Origin: Asterias rubens
Lineage: Eukaryota > Echinodermata > Asteroidea > Forcipulatida > Asteriidae
DNA length: 64,000 bases
Assembly (NCBI RefSeq): GCF_902459465.1
Contig: NC_047072.1
Coordinates: forward strand, 16,783,776-16,847,775
Direction of reading: 5' to 3'
Shown: positions 1 to 9,230 of the stretch, piece by piece
Position numbering within the stretch: the stretch's first letter is position 1
How the letters are laid out: each line of letters begins with the position of its first letter
Translations under genes and position numbers: made by a program
The notes under the pieces: model-generated
What the model saw: the letters and a program-made list of their open reading frames with translations, nothing else
What the model was told of the DNA's origin: nothing
Databases searched by the model: none

Positions 1-600
1 AGGCTAGTCCAAGCTCGTCCTAACTCGAGATGAGACATTGTCTTATCAGAAATCCACCATGCTTTCTAGTTTACAAAGGGTTCATTTCATCTATATCATT
101 ATGTGTGTGAAGCCAATGACTCGCTTAGCGGCGATCTTGATCACTGTATTAGCCAACGGAGAGAGTACACGGGAAGGAAGTTTTTCAGTAGCTGTGGGAG
201 ATAGCCACAGATAATTTTTCCAGGGAAAACACACGCAATCGGATGTGGACTAAGATTATAATCCACATAGTGCCCCGGCGGAAAGAGAATGGAAAATATG
301 CCTAGTTCACTAAGCAGAAGCAGAATTGTGTAAACTTGATAAACGGTACCCTTATTAACACTATTAACTTTGTTAATTAACGAAGTTACGTTTCCTGCGT
401 TAATTTACGTGCGTTACACAATACACGGGACCAACGGATTTACGTCCCATCCAAAGGAAATACAAAAATGGCAAACTTGTACTATTCAAATGCATTGAGA
501 ATCCAGTTTTGAAGAAAAAAAATCAACTTGTTTTTTGTTTTAGGTATACTATTTGTTTCACTCTGACTAATTCCCCCCCCCCCCCATCTATTCCCCTTAG
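1..600. other. Upstream intron of the transporter gene
   Basis: No exon is recognised here. The first 60 bases are the end of a family-B palindromic repeat (CTCGTCCTAACTCGAGAT). A poly-C tract at 573-585 lies in the pyrimidine tract of the acceptor at 600. Confidence 0.5.
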
Positions 601-1410
601 GTGTAGGCGTGGTCATGATGCTGTCATCAGGAATGATCATCATCTCCCAGTACTTTAAGACAAGATTTGCAATCGCGAATGGAATAGCAGTAGCCGGTGT
701 CAACGTCGGTCAAATAATGTTCACCCCGTTGTTCCGTTTCCTCATTGATACATACGGATGGAGGGGAACCATGTTCATCACTGGTGCCCTGCAGATGAAC
801 TGTGTCGCTGCTAGCGCCCTCTTTCGTCCGCTCAAGACACATAATTCGAACGGAAGAAAACCCAACAATAGTATGAGCATTAATATGCATGTGCTAGGTG
901 ATGATACAGTAATCAATGACTCCCATAAGAAACAAAAGTCTAATGTTGCCCTTAAGATTTTCACTAATGTTAAAGCCATGTTGCTTATTCTAGCCACATG
1001 TGTGTTCTCAATTGGCTTACTGACAAATCTAGCTCATCTCCCCGCCAGATGTAAAGAAGGCGGTTGGTCGGATGATCAAAGCGGGATGTTACTTTTATCC
1101 TTCGCAATCACAGCCATGATAACTAGACCTACCCATGGTTGGTTTGTTGACAATAACTACATAGGCTGCTTCAAGCTTCAACTCATCGTACTCATTAGTG
1201 CTTCATTAATTACATTCACGAACCCTGTGTCCAACAACTATATATTCTTAATTGGGTATTCGGCTGTTTTGGGCGCCCTACTTGGAATCGGATGTCCGCT
1301 GTTGATTGTTAATATGAAGAGTTTAGTGAATGGACCTACCACGCCAGCGGCTTTGAGTTTAATTTGGGCAACGGTGTTTCTCTTCAACGGAGTTGGGTCG
1401 GTTGTTGCAG
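601..1410 (+). CDS. SLC16-like exon (penultimate coding exon)
   Basis: The exon begins with two bases completing a codon from an upstream exon. It runs 269 codons and ends with one base of a split Gly codon at the GTAAT donor. It covers roughly helices 4-11 and a hydrophilic central loop (about residues 75-115 of this exon), as in MCTs, where the loop separates the two six-helix halves. Confidence 0.88.
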
Positions 1411-2069
1411 GTAATTAATATCAAAAGACCACACATTTCAGCGATGTTACGTAATTTTATATTTCTTCCATTAAAAAAATGTAGCTGTTGATGTTGTGCT
1501 TGTTGTTATTGTTGTTGTTGAATATAAAGGCGGGCCGATTGCACAAAGATATTTAGAACTAGTCCTAGGAGATATTAAAAACTTAGGCTGGTCCTAAGTT
1601 AGGACGAGTAACCCGTCCTAACTCGAGATAAGACTAGTCTTAAATCTTTGTGAAATCCACCACTTGACACTCTTGGTAATTACTCAAACAAATGTTTAGC
1701 ATAAGACCTTACTTGGTAACTAGCAATGGAGAGCTACTGATGGTATTCAACATTGTGAGAAACGGGTCCCTCTGAAGTAACGTAATTTTGAGAAAGAGGT
1801 AATTTCTCATTCAACGATTGACTGCAAAATTGTATTTCCACACTTACCATAATGTATTCTTTTTTTCCCTTGTTACACCAGGCAAGCTTTACGATGCTAC
1901 GGGGAACTATGTTGTCCCATTCCTGACAGCGGGCGCTATGTTCCTTGCGGCTTTCCTTCTGGTCGCTCTAATCACTGTAATGAAACGTCGACAAGATTTA
2001 CGTGAACTGCAGCTACGCAATAATGTGCAATGTCAAAGTGCTCTTTCAAGTAATAATGTATCAAATTAG
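601..2069 (+). CDS. Monocarboxylate transporter-like protein (SLC16, MFS), 3' two exons
   Basis: Exons 601-1410 and 1882-2069. The acceptor is TTAG ending at 600, the internal donor is CAG|GTAAT and the next acceptor is ACACCAG. The split glycine codon (G|GC) keeps the frame, giving about 331 residues ending at TAG 2067-2069. The protein is a chain of hydrophobic segments. The start of exon 1 carries family hallmarks: YFKTR, an IANGIAVAG stretch, GWRG, then a hydrophobic helix ending ALFRPL. The last exon has the GKLYDATGNY loop before the final helix and a short polar tail. SLC16 members are 12-helix plasma-membrane carriers of monocarboxylates or related solutes, usually 450-500 residues. 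The first 4 or so helices are therefore missing upstream of the window. The family call is firm; substrate and subfamily cannot be decided. Confidence 0.88.
1411..1881 (+). other. Intron with palindromic-repeat and MITE remnants
   Basis: This is the 471-bp intron between the two transporter exons. It contains a family-B palindromic element (about 1539-1660) and a divergent piece of the family-A MITE (about 1662-1815). No coding signal is seen apart from the flanking exons. Confidence 0.7.
1882..2069 (+). CDS. SLC16-like terminal coding exon
   Basis: The acceptor follows a pyrimidine tract (TTTTTTCCCTTGTTACACCAG). The exon codes for KLYDATGNY, one strongly hydrophobic helix (about 25 residues), a basic stop-transfer (KRRQ) and a 25-residue polar tail, then a TAG stop. 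Confidence 0.87.
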
Positions 2070-3178
2070 TTCTCTCGATGAAATGTTCACCAGTTAGTAC
2101 TGCAGCCATAGAGCAAGAGTCGTAAAGGGTGTCTAGTCAAAAACAAGTGGACCGAGATATATGATTTCAAAACAAAACAACTGAGTTTGAGACTCAAAAC
2201 CCCAGTAAAGCACATTGAACAAGCAGTCTGCTCTGCTCATCTGAAAAGGGGAATGAAACAAATTGATCATTCTAAGAGATGCCTGTTTTACTAAAAGCAC
2301 TCAATGTTTGTAGCTGTCCATGGAATGTTAACGCTTGATTAAATCTGAGTAAGTAGCAAAGGGCATAACAAAAGTCATTCATTTGTCAAGCATTCCGCAG
2401 ACAGCTTGCACAATGCGTATATTGATAAAATAGAGATATAACTCCTCTCAGGAAGGATCAATTTCTTTCATTTTTGGGGGTCTAATAAGCAAGAGAGAGA
2501 GAATGTTTGTTTAATAATATGTGCTTTGCAACACCTTTTGGTGTCTTGTTTGTTTTTTAAAACATCACCAATCCCGGTCAACTTCTTTTTGACTTATATA
2601 CAGTGCACATTCTTCGACAAAGAGTAGAATTAGAAATTCCTCCGGCTGTGCTCCAACTCGTTAACGAATTACATAACCATTTCTTTATAATATAGAATTC
2701 TGACTGTTTGTGCGGGGCCAAATTTCTTAAAGCTGTTTAGCAGGAAATTTTGCAAAGCAAGAATTAAGGAGCATATACCATTGACATCAATGGTAAACAT
2801 TTGGTGGTTTGGCTGGTAAAACAGTTTTGCTAAGCAATAATTCTCTGGCGTGATACACTTAAGTGATCGATCACATTCAAAGATTCAAGGCACTGGATAC
2901 TTTTTGTAATTAATCAAAATAAGCATATAAGCAGAAAGATAATTTAATTTTTACACATTCCATTCTCGTCTTCCTTCTTCTTATTCGAGCTCGACCAAAA
3001 ATAAACACTCGCTATTTACTTTAAAGAAATGTATTAATCAAAGTGGGGGGAAATGCAAGCGAAGAATTTGGTTAAATAAATAACTGTGTAGGAGTCAATG
3101 TGTCTGTACTTCGAAAAGTACATCTCCCTGGGCAAATAACTTACATTGCTAAGCAAGAATTAAGGAGCATATACCGTA
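2070..3178. other. 3' UTR / intergenic sequence after the transporter
   Basis: AATAAA hexamers at 2999-3004 and 3075-3080 are possible polyadenylation signals, but both are about 1 kb from the stop. A family-C remnant lies around 2717-2850. A 25-bp direct repeat (AAGCAAGAATTAAGGAGC core) occurs at about 2756-2780 and again at 3151-3175. Confidence 0.4.
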
Positions 3179-3712
3179 TTTAAGGCACTGGACACTTTTG
3201 GTAATATTGTCAAAGACCAGTATTCTCATTTGGTGTATCCCAACATGCATAAAATAACAAATCTATGAAAATTTTGACTCAATAGACCTTATGCATTGAC
3301 GTCATCCAGCCGCCATCTTAGAGGAAAACCGGTGACGGAACAATCGAGACGCACGGATTTCTACGCGCGGCGAACAGTTTTGGCCAATGGACAACCTCCT
3401 TTTGACCTCTAGGTGAGGGCGCCCTACTGAAATGACGTCATGTGCATAAGGTCTATTGGTCATTGAAGTTGCAAGAGAATAATGACAGAAAAACATCCTT
3501 GTTGCAATACTTTGTGTGCTTCCACTACTTTCAGATGCATAATGAACAGCTTCAGCTGAAGTACTCTGTGTGAGAAATTACATCTTTCTCATTAGCTACG
3601 TTACTTTAGAGGGAGCTGTTTCTCACAATGATATACTACCAACAGCTCTTCACTGCTCGTTACCAAGATCCTAACATTTATTTTGAGTAATTAACAATAG
3701 TGTACACAGTGA
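3179..3712 (-). mobile_element. Family-A MITE, reverse orientation, carrying a nested MITE
   Basis: The copy starts with TTAAGGCACTGGACAC and ends with the complement of the family terminus (AACAATAGTGTACACAGTG). The normal stretch 'CTCAATTGGTC' is split by a second element at 3283-3455. Confidence 0.75.
3283..3455. mobile_element. Nested 173-bp TIR MITE (TAGACCTTATGCA ends)
   Basis: The left end TAGACCTTATGCATTGACGT is matched by the reverse complement of the right end (TAGACCTTATGCACATGACG). It interrupts a family-A MITE. An internal GCCGCCATCTTAG resembles the element at 19247-19429. A partial relative (CACTGACGTCATGTGCAA) lies near 30640. Confidence 0.75.
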
Positions 3713-3805
3713 CTTTTTTGCAGAGTGCACAACACTCTATAATTATTGACAACTTACCGATAGAACGTGCATTATACTTATCAATGGTTGATTAGCAATA
3801 CCCCC

Positions 3806-4196
3806 TTTAAAGGCAGTGGACACTATTGGTAATTACTCAAAATCATTATAGCATAAAACCTATAGCATATAACGAGTAATGGAGAGAGGTTGATAGTATA
3901 AAACATTGTGAGAAACGGCTCCCTCTGAAGTGCCACAGTTTTCCAGACAGAAGTAATTTTCCACGAATTTGATTTCGAGACCTCAGATTTAGAACTTGAG
4001 GTCACGAAATCAAGCATCTAAACGCACACAACTTCGTGTGCTGACAAGGGTGTTTTTTCTTTCATTATTTTCTCGCAACTTCGACGACCGATTGAGCTCA
4101 AATCTTCACAGGTTTGTTATTTTATGTATATGTTGAGATACACCAAGTGAGAAGACTGGTCTTTGACAATTACCAATAGTGTCCACTGTCTTTAAA
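3806..4196 (+). mobile_element. Family-A MITE, full length (reference copy, about 391 bp)
   Basis: The ends are TTTAAAGGCAGTGGACACTA and its near-exact complement (AGTGTCCACTGTCTTTAAA). The interior carries the family landmarks GAGAAACGGCTCCCTCTGAA, a short 'GATTTCGAGACCTCA / TGAGGTCACGAAATC' hairpin, and CACACAACTTCGTGTG. No coding capacity. Confidence 0.85.
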
Positions 4197-4617
4197 AAAG
4201 AGCTTACATATAAATTTACCATGCTATTTAAAATATTTTAGTAAACTTGTAGTATATATTTTTTCTTAAATAACTCAATGTTCGGCCATAGGAAATAATG
4301 ATATTTAAAATATGCAATAAATAAAGAACATTGGTTCGAAAAGAGTAACAAATATTTAAAATTGTTTTAAAACATTGTCAGTTTTTACGGACATGGATCT
4401 ATTTAACTCTTGCTCAAGGCAGTCGAATTATTCACTCCGAAAAAAGACCGCCGCTGTATAAAAACCCACCCGTATTCACTGTGCGTAACATCGCACGACA
4501 CAATGCCCACGTACACTATCCGCATTTGGTCTCGGTTTCTAAGTCATAGAAACATGCACAAAACAGTGACGGGGTCACTGCTATTAATTCATCTCATGTT
4601 GGACTTTCTGAAAATCT

Positions 4618-4629
4618 CGCGCATGCGCA
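4618..4629. promoter_or_regulatory. NRF-1-like palindrome CGCGCATGCGCA
   Basis: The 12-mer matches the YGCGCAYGCGCR consensus of NRF-1 sites, which are common in animal promoters. It lies 1.6 kb upstream of the NAA80-like gene. No TSS can be placed, so a promoter role is only possible. Confidence 0.3.
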
Positions 4630-4685
4630 AAACTATGTGGTACTCGATGTAGAGCTGTTACTTGTGAGTTATGAATGGGTGGATA

Positions 4686-4814
4686 GGCCGTCTCCGAAAC
4701 GGCGACCTCGGCTACAGCTACGTCTAGATCAGCGCGTCTACCAGTGTTGAAGAATAGGCAGACGCGCGCGATCTAGCCGTAGCTGTAGCCGAAGTCGCCG
4801 TTTCGGACACGGCC
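4686..4814. mobile_element. Palindromic TIR MITE (GGCCGTSTCCGAAACGGCGA ends), 129 bp
   Basis: The two halves are inverted: GGCCGTCTCCGAAACGGCGA at the left, and at the right the complement of GGCCGTGTCCGAAACGGCGA. The inversion continues through the CGGCTACAGCTACG motif. ATA flanks both sides (4683-4685 and 4815-4817). A related empty site is seen near 5995. Confidence 0.8.
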
Positions 4815-5079
4815 ATAGTCTCATTCAGTCACATAATGATGTGTACCAAAACAGTAATGTCGGTGCTTGTAAATGTGATTGCCCGAATAAATATTATGAA
4901 TATTATTAATGGAGCCGGTGGTTAGTGTGATCGGAGACACAATGTTGTCAAACCTGTGATACTTTACTCTGTAGTAAACATCCTTACTATGCCCCGCCCC
5001 CCCCCCACCTCCAACCCACCCAACCCCCTGTTTGCTACCATACTCACTTCACTGCTTTCGCAACACCGGTGTCGCATGC

Positions 5080-5470
5080 AATTATGTCCTCTATGCAATA
5101 CTATCCGGAGCAAATTAGTGCATATGCAATCGCGTCCGCACGGACGCTGCTGCATATGCAACTGTGTCTGTCCGGACACATTTCCGCCCCGTGCAAAACC
5201 GTCCTTGCAGTTAAACGCCCTTGGTCGACGGAACACGTTCGCCGTTTTTTGTACAAGTTAAGTGCATGTCATGTTCGGCCGTTGGGTATTCGCTACAATC
5301 ATAAAACACGTGAATATTCATGCTGCATATACGTAGGGACAGTTCATGCACGCTCGCTTACGCGCGCACATACAATGTACATTCATGTATGCCAACCTGT
5401 ACATAGCCCCGGACACGATTTCATATGCAAAAGTGTCCCTATCGGACACAATTTTAATGCATCTGACGCT
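5080..5470. repeat. Cluster of CATATGCAA / GTCC...GGAC modules
   Basis: A short motif recurs: (C)ATATGCAA, a few bases, GTCC, a short spacer, GGAC. It appears around 5131, 5152 and 5433, with degenerate forms at 5077-5110. Each unit contains a small inverted repeat. Local G+C is raised. Function unknown. Confidence 0.5.
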
Positions 5471-5524
5471 GGTCCATTGAACAATCGCCGTATTGTCCAA
5501 ATGATACAAAGCGCTACAGGTAGA

Positions 5525-5571
5525 CACTGCTCTAGAATTGCAAGGGTCGTGTGTTCGAATCCCACCTGAGT
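5525..5571 (+). repeat. tRNA-derived SINE head fragment
   Basis: It contains CTCTAGAATTGCAAGGGTCG followed by the B-box-like GTTCGAATCCC. The same block occurs in reverse at 14439-14521 and, degenerate, at about 33290 and 33920. Only the 3' half of a tRNA-like fold remains. Confidence 0.55.
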
Positions 5572-6193
5572 AATATGCCTGTGATATTTTTTTTTAAAGG
5601 ACACGGGACGTACCGAGTACATGTATATCAGTGGTTACACACATCGGTGTATGGGTAAAACCAAATTATGTTCTTTATCCCCGATTAACATATCTTATAA
5701 TGCTATAGGTACGTATAATGCATCCAAGTACCTAAATAAGAATATCAAATAAAAGCATTATAATGCAACAGAAACGATCATCAGACTTGCTTTCATGACC
5801 TTGCGTTCGCTCGTCCTCTGTGTAAAATAAGTCTGAAATACGAAGGGGAAAAAATAGACAAATCGAACCCCTTTATATGGTCACCGGACCGAACAAAAGA
5901 AGGCCAGTCCAAAAATGTGTATGCTGATCTATACTAGTCGTTTGTTGAGGCTTTTGTTGCCGTTCATGAACCTGTGAGTTATGGATGGGTGGATATGTCT
6001 CATTCGTTGAACACCATCAACTACTTTGTACACTTGGGGTCACTGTGCGCATTGGTCTGTTGAAAAAATAGAGTGCCTTTTCTAAAGGATACAAATCGCT
6101 CGGGAAAATGCAACCAAGTCCTAATGGTCCAATGGTTTTGTAAATATCAGCTCCTGTATTACAACAAAAACACTGCATAGCATTCATTCTGAA

Positions 6194-6820
6194 GTGAACA
6201 TTCACTGCATGTTAATGATCTTAAATGACGTGTATCCAAACAGTATAATGTCGAAAATAAGTTGTCTACATTCTCGACCGGACTTAATCGCCTCGTGCTC
6301 GAGCCTTCTGCTAAGTGTATGGCCCTTTACGAAGACTGAGAGACTGCAGCTTTTGGAGAAAGAGAACTGCACCGGGTTCCCGTGTTCGTTGGTTCTCATT
6401 GACCAGAAAGAGAACCAACCCGATTATGTTATAGGACATATTCGATTAGCCCCATGCCTCGAGCCACCAGAGGGCGTCTACTTAGAAGCACTGTGCATTG
6501 ATCAAACCCAAACCGGCAGAGGTCTAGGCGTTAAGATGATGAAACACGCCGAAGAATACGCAGTTACAGCCCTCGGGTTGAAGCAAGCTTTTCTGTGGAG
6601 CGCAACTAGCATGAGGGGCTATTACAGCAAGTTGATGTGGCAGGAGTACACCAAGTTCGGCATCACAACAGTCGGTGGAAATATACTCGGGCAATACAAC
6701 GGAGCGACCACCTGGCGAGGAAACGTTCCTCCAACTGGCTGGGAGTCGGCGTACGAAGAATGCTACCACGAAGACATGAAAGACTATCTAATTATGACGA
6801 AATACCTAAAGAAAAACTAA
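6194..6820 (+). CDS. GNAT-family N-acetyltransferase, NAA80/NAT6-like
   Basis: This is an intronless ORF; the most likely start is ATG 6248 (MSKISCLHSRPDL...), giving 190 residues. The upstream in-frame ATG at 6194 would add 18 residues. The order of motifs matches NAA80: an N-terminal LHxRPxL segment, then SLLLSVWP, then VIGHIRLAPCL, then the acetyl-CoA loop TGRGLGVKMM (about residue 93 from ATG 6248). The GNAT consensus for that loop is [RQ]xxGx[GA]; here its first position is Thr. A YYSKLMWQEY segment near the C-terminus matches the family's late 'Y..LGYQ' region. NAA80 acetylates the processed N-terminus of actin in the cytosol. The tail is longer than the GNAT core and ends MTKYLKKN. An ATTAAA at 6884-6889 could be the poly(A) signal. 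The GNAT call is firm; the NAA80 orthology is likely. Confidence 0.85.
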   Translation: MNIHCMLMILNDVYPNSIMSKISCLHSRPDLIASCSSLLLSVWPFTKTERLQLLEKENCTGFPCSLVLIDQKENQPDYVIGHIRLAPCLEPPEGVYLEALCIDQTQTGRGLGVKMMKHAEEYAVTALGLKQAFLWSATSMRGYYSKLMWQEYTKFGITTVGGNILGQYNGATTWRGNVPPTGWESAYEECYHEDMKDYLIMTKYLKKN

Positions 6821-6883
6821 CTACTGACCGATCGCAGTAGGCAGTACCTGTATGTCGCCACGAAGTCTGTGTCGTCTGCTATC

Positions 6884-6889
6884 ATTAAA
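6884..6889 (+). terminator. Possible poly(A) signal ATTAAA
   Basis: The hexamer lies 64 nt after the acetyltransferase stop and is the nearest polyadenylation-like hexamer on this strand. Not otherwise supported. Confidence 0.35.
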
Positions 6890-6969
6890 CTTGACTTTGC
6901 TGACTGTGTGTGACACAAGTATTTCAATTGCGGAGTTTAACATTGGATACTACGGTGGCCCACAACTGT

Positions 6970-7265
6970 CACGGCAAAACAAAAGCGCCACGGTAAAATA
7001 AAAAGCGCCACGGCAAAACAAAAAGCGCCACGGCAAAACAAAAAGCGCCACGGCAAAACAAAAAGCGCCACGGCAAAACAAAAAGCGCCACGGCAAAACA
7101 AAAAGCGCCACGGCAAAACAAAAAGCGCCACGGCAAAAAGAAAAGAGCCACGGTAAAACGAAAAGAGCCACGGCAAAACAAAAAGAGCCACGGCAAAACG
7201 CAAAGAGCCACGGCAAAACGAAAAGAGCCACGGCAAAACGCAAAGAGCCACGGCAAAACGAAAAG
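6970..7265. repeat. 20-bp minisatellite (about 15 units)
   Basis: The unit is CCACGGCAAAACAAAAAGCG. There are two variant blocks: AAAAGCG units on the left, and AAAGAG or GCAAAGAG units on the right. The period is not a multiple of 3 and the unit has no stop in the reverse frames, so three long reverse ORFs appear that are artefacts. Confidence 0.95.
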
Positions 7266-7707
7266 CATGCGAAAGGAGTCGCGGTGATTCATGGGATAGG
7301 TTATAAATGGCCCACGTAATGTGTACACAGGTTCAGGTCCCACAGTTCCAAGCCAACTTGGTACAAGTCAACTCGGTCCCAGGTCAACTCGGTCCTTCGA
7401 CCAACCTTCATGTTTTAAAAGTTATGTTATTGTACTGTTTCGTTGAAGTTAACTTGATAATATTATTATGTTCGTGTAAGTTTACTTACTTTTTGTTTTC
7501 AACCAACCTTAATGTTTTTTTTTCTATTATTATTTTATTGGTAGGTCCAGTGTTTTGATTTAATTTATTACGTGTAAGTTAACCGGAAAGTTTTGTTTAT
7601 TATTATTATTTTTAACCAAACATTAATTTTCTCATAACTCGTACATTGAACTCATTGTTTTTCAGTTGAAATTATTCTCCCACCACAATTATTCAAAAGT
7701 GAAACAA
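7266..7707. other. AT-rich spacer with short GTCAACTCGGTCC repeats
   Basis: It holds two or three copies of (A)GTCAACTCGGTCC(C/T) around 7365-7400, followed by T-rich sequence. No gene or element boundary is seen. Confidence 0.4.
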
Positions 7708-7993
7708 ATAAAATATTGTGAGAAACGGCTCCCTGTGAAGCAACGTAGTTTTCGAGAGAGTCCACACATTTGATTTCGAGACCTTAAAATTTAGAGTTTG
7801 AGGTAACGAAATCAAGCATCTGAAAGCACACAACTTCGTGAGGCAAGGGTGTTTTTTCTTTTATTGTTATCTCGCAACTTCCATCACCGATCGAGCTCAA
7901 ATTTTCACAGGTTTGTTATTTTACTCATATGTTGAAATACACCAAATGAGAAGATGGTCTTTGACAACTACCAAGAGTGTCCAGTGTCTTTAA
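7708..7993 (+). mobile_element. Family-A MITE, 5'-truncated copy
   Basis: The copy begins at the ATTGTGAGAAACGGCTCCCT landmark and runs to the intact right terminus AGTGTCCAGTGTCTTTAA. The left 110 bp are absent. Confidence 0.75.
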
Positions 7994-8599
7994 TTTTATT
8001 GTATTGTGTTTTCCTTTTAGTCCGAAACTGGAACAAAAACATAGCCATGGGGAGGGTAACATTAGTATAATAATACATAACAACTGTCAGAAGTAGAACG
8101 GAAAGCTACGATTGTTAACTTAGAAGAAAACAAACATTAGTTAAGCCTCAGTTTGATTTCCTTTTAAAAACGGTAAATAAAAACTAGATGCTGGCTTTGA
8201 CAAGTAGCTGAGCAGATGTAGATAACATTGGGCCCTATGGGCATCCGGCCACCAGCAGAGAACTGCGCGAGTGGGGCTGTAGTGGCTGATACTACAGCAA
8301 ACACGGGTATGAGACCATGTGACCTTTGACCTATGGAAAACCATAACATGATTCGCGCGCAAACCGCCGGGCAAAGCCTTTGTGTTTTGGCAGCCAGCTA
8401 GAAAGTGTATGCAATCTTACCATGACTACGTGTCTTTTTGCCCGGCGAAACATGACGTATACAGTGTTTTTGTGTTCAATAGAGGGCGGTTTAAATGTAA
8501 ACACAGGTCATAGTATCGGGTTTTTATCACATGTGTTTGCTGATCGATCACCCTTAGGAGCCTATACTGCCCTTTGTACCGAGAGCAGACAATATTTAA

Positions 8600-8852
8600 G
8601 GTGCGTTCGATTAGCTTCCCTGTGTTGACTCCGGTCTGCCCACGGTTGGTTCGAATAGCTTTGACGTCATTCCCGGGGCTCACCCGGGTCAGCCCAAAGT
8701 ACCCTGCTTACGGAGTGGGTCACTCCGGAGGCTGGCCCAGGTGCATGACATCACCACGAGAGGGTTAGTGATCGTTCGATTAGCTCTTGTCAGGGGCTCA
8801 CCTATAAGTGAGCACCGCGGGGTCGAAGCTGGGAAGCTAATCGAACGCACCC
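8600..8852. mobile_element. TIR MITE, GGTGCGTTCGATTAGCTTCC ends
   Basis: The left end GGTGCGTTCGATTAGCTTCC is the reverse complement of the right end GGAAGCTAATCGAACGCACC. The GC-rich interior contains an inner CGTTCGATTAGCTC copy at about 8772, so it may be two fused ends. A relative is at 52736-52888. Confidence 0.8.
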
Positions 8853-9126
8853 ATAAACAACTTCAACTTGAGTGATCTTTGAAAACAACAATGCTTCAAA
8901 ACTGACTATTGTCACGCCATAACAATCACCCATAGAAAATGTCGCCACCTGGTGTTGGCAGAGTGCCAGTGCACGTGGGTTAGATGAGTATTAATATTCA
9001 GCAGACTGTGTAAACATGACCGCTCATGAATTATTCATCCTGGTACACAGGCTGGAACCACTGCCTGTGACTTTTATATGAGTTTCCTGTTGTCTCTCAC
9101 ATCGTTACGGAGGGGGACTGTTTTTT

Positions 9127-9230
9127 ATTGGTTTTGACGTTTCTGTACGCATGCGCACGTGAAAAGACAAACCATAATACAGGGAAGGAAGTATAAAAGG
9201 GATTGGCGCACCCAAATCGTCTCTGCAAGC
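9127..9230 (+). promoter_or_regulatory. TATA promoter of the SAM-domain gene
   Basis: From left to right: an inverted CCAAT box (ATTGG 9127-9131), an NRF-1-like CGCATGCGCA (9148-9157) overlapping an E-box CACGTG (9156-9161), and TATAAAAG (9192-9199). The expected start is about 30 nt later, at roughly 9222-9226 in GTCTCTGC. The ATG and splice donor follow at 9241-9249. The spacing is that of a standard animal TATA promoter; the factors are inferred from motif only. Confidence 0.65.

Noticed and set aside
5069-5569. 166-codon ORF
   Set aside because: Runs through the CATATGCAA motif cluster and into a SINE head; composition is not protein-like.
6937-7343. Three long overlapping reverse ORFs rich in CRG/FAVALFVLPW repeats
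   Set aside because: They are the three frames of a 20-bp minisatellite whose unit lacks stops; the repeat period explains them fully.
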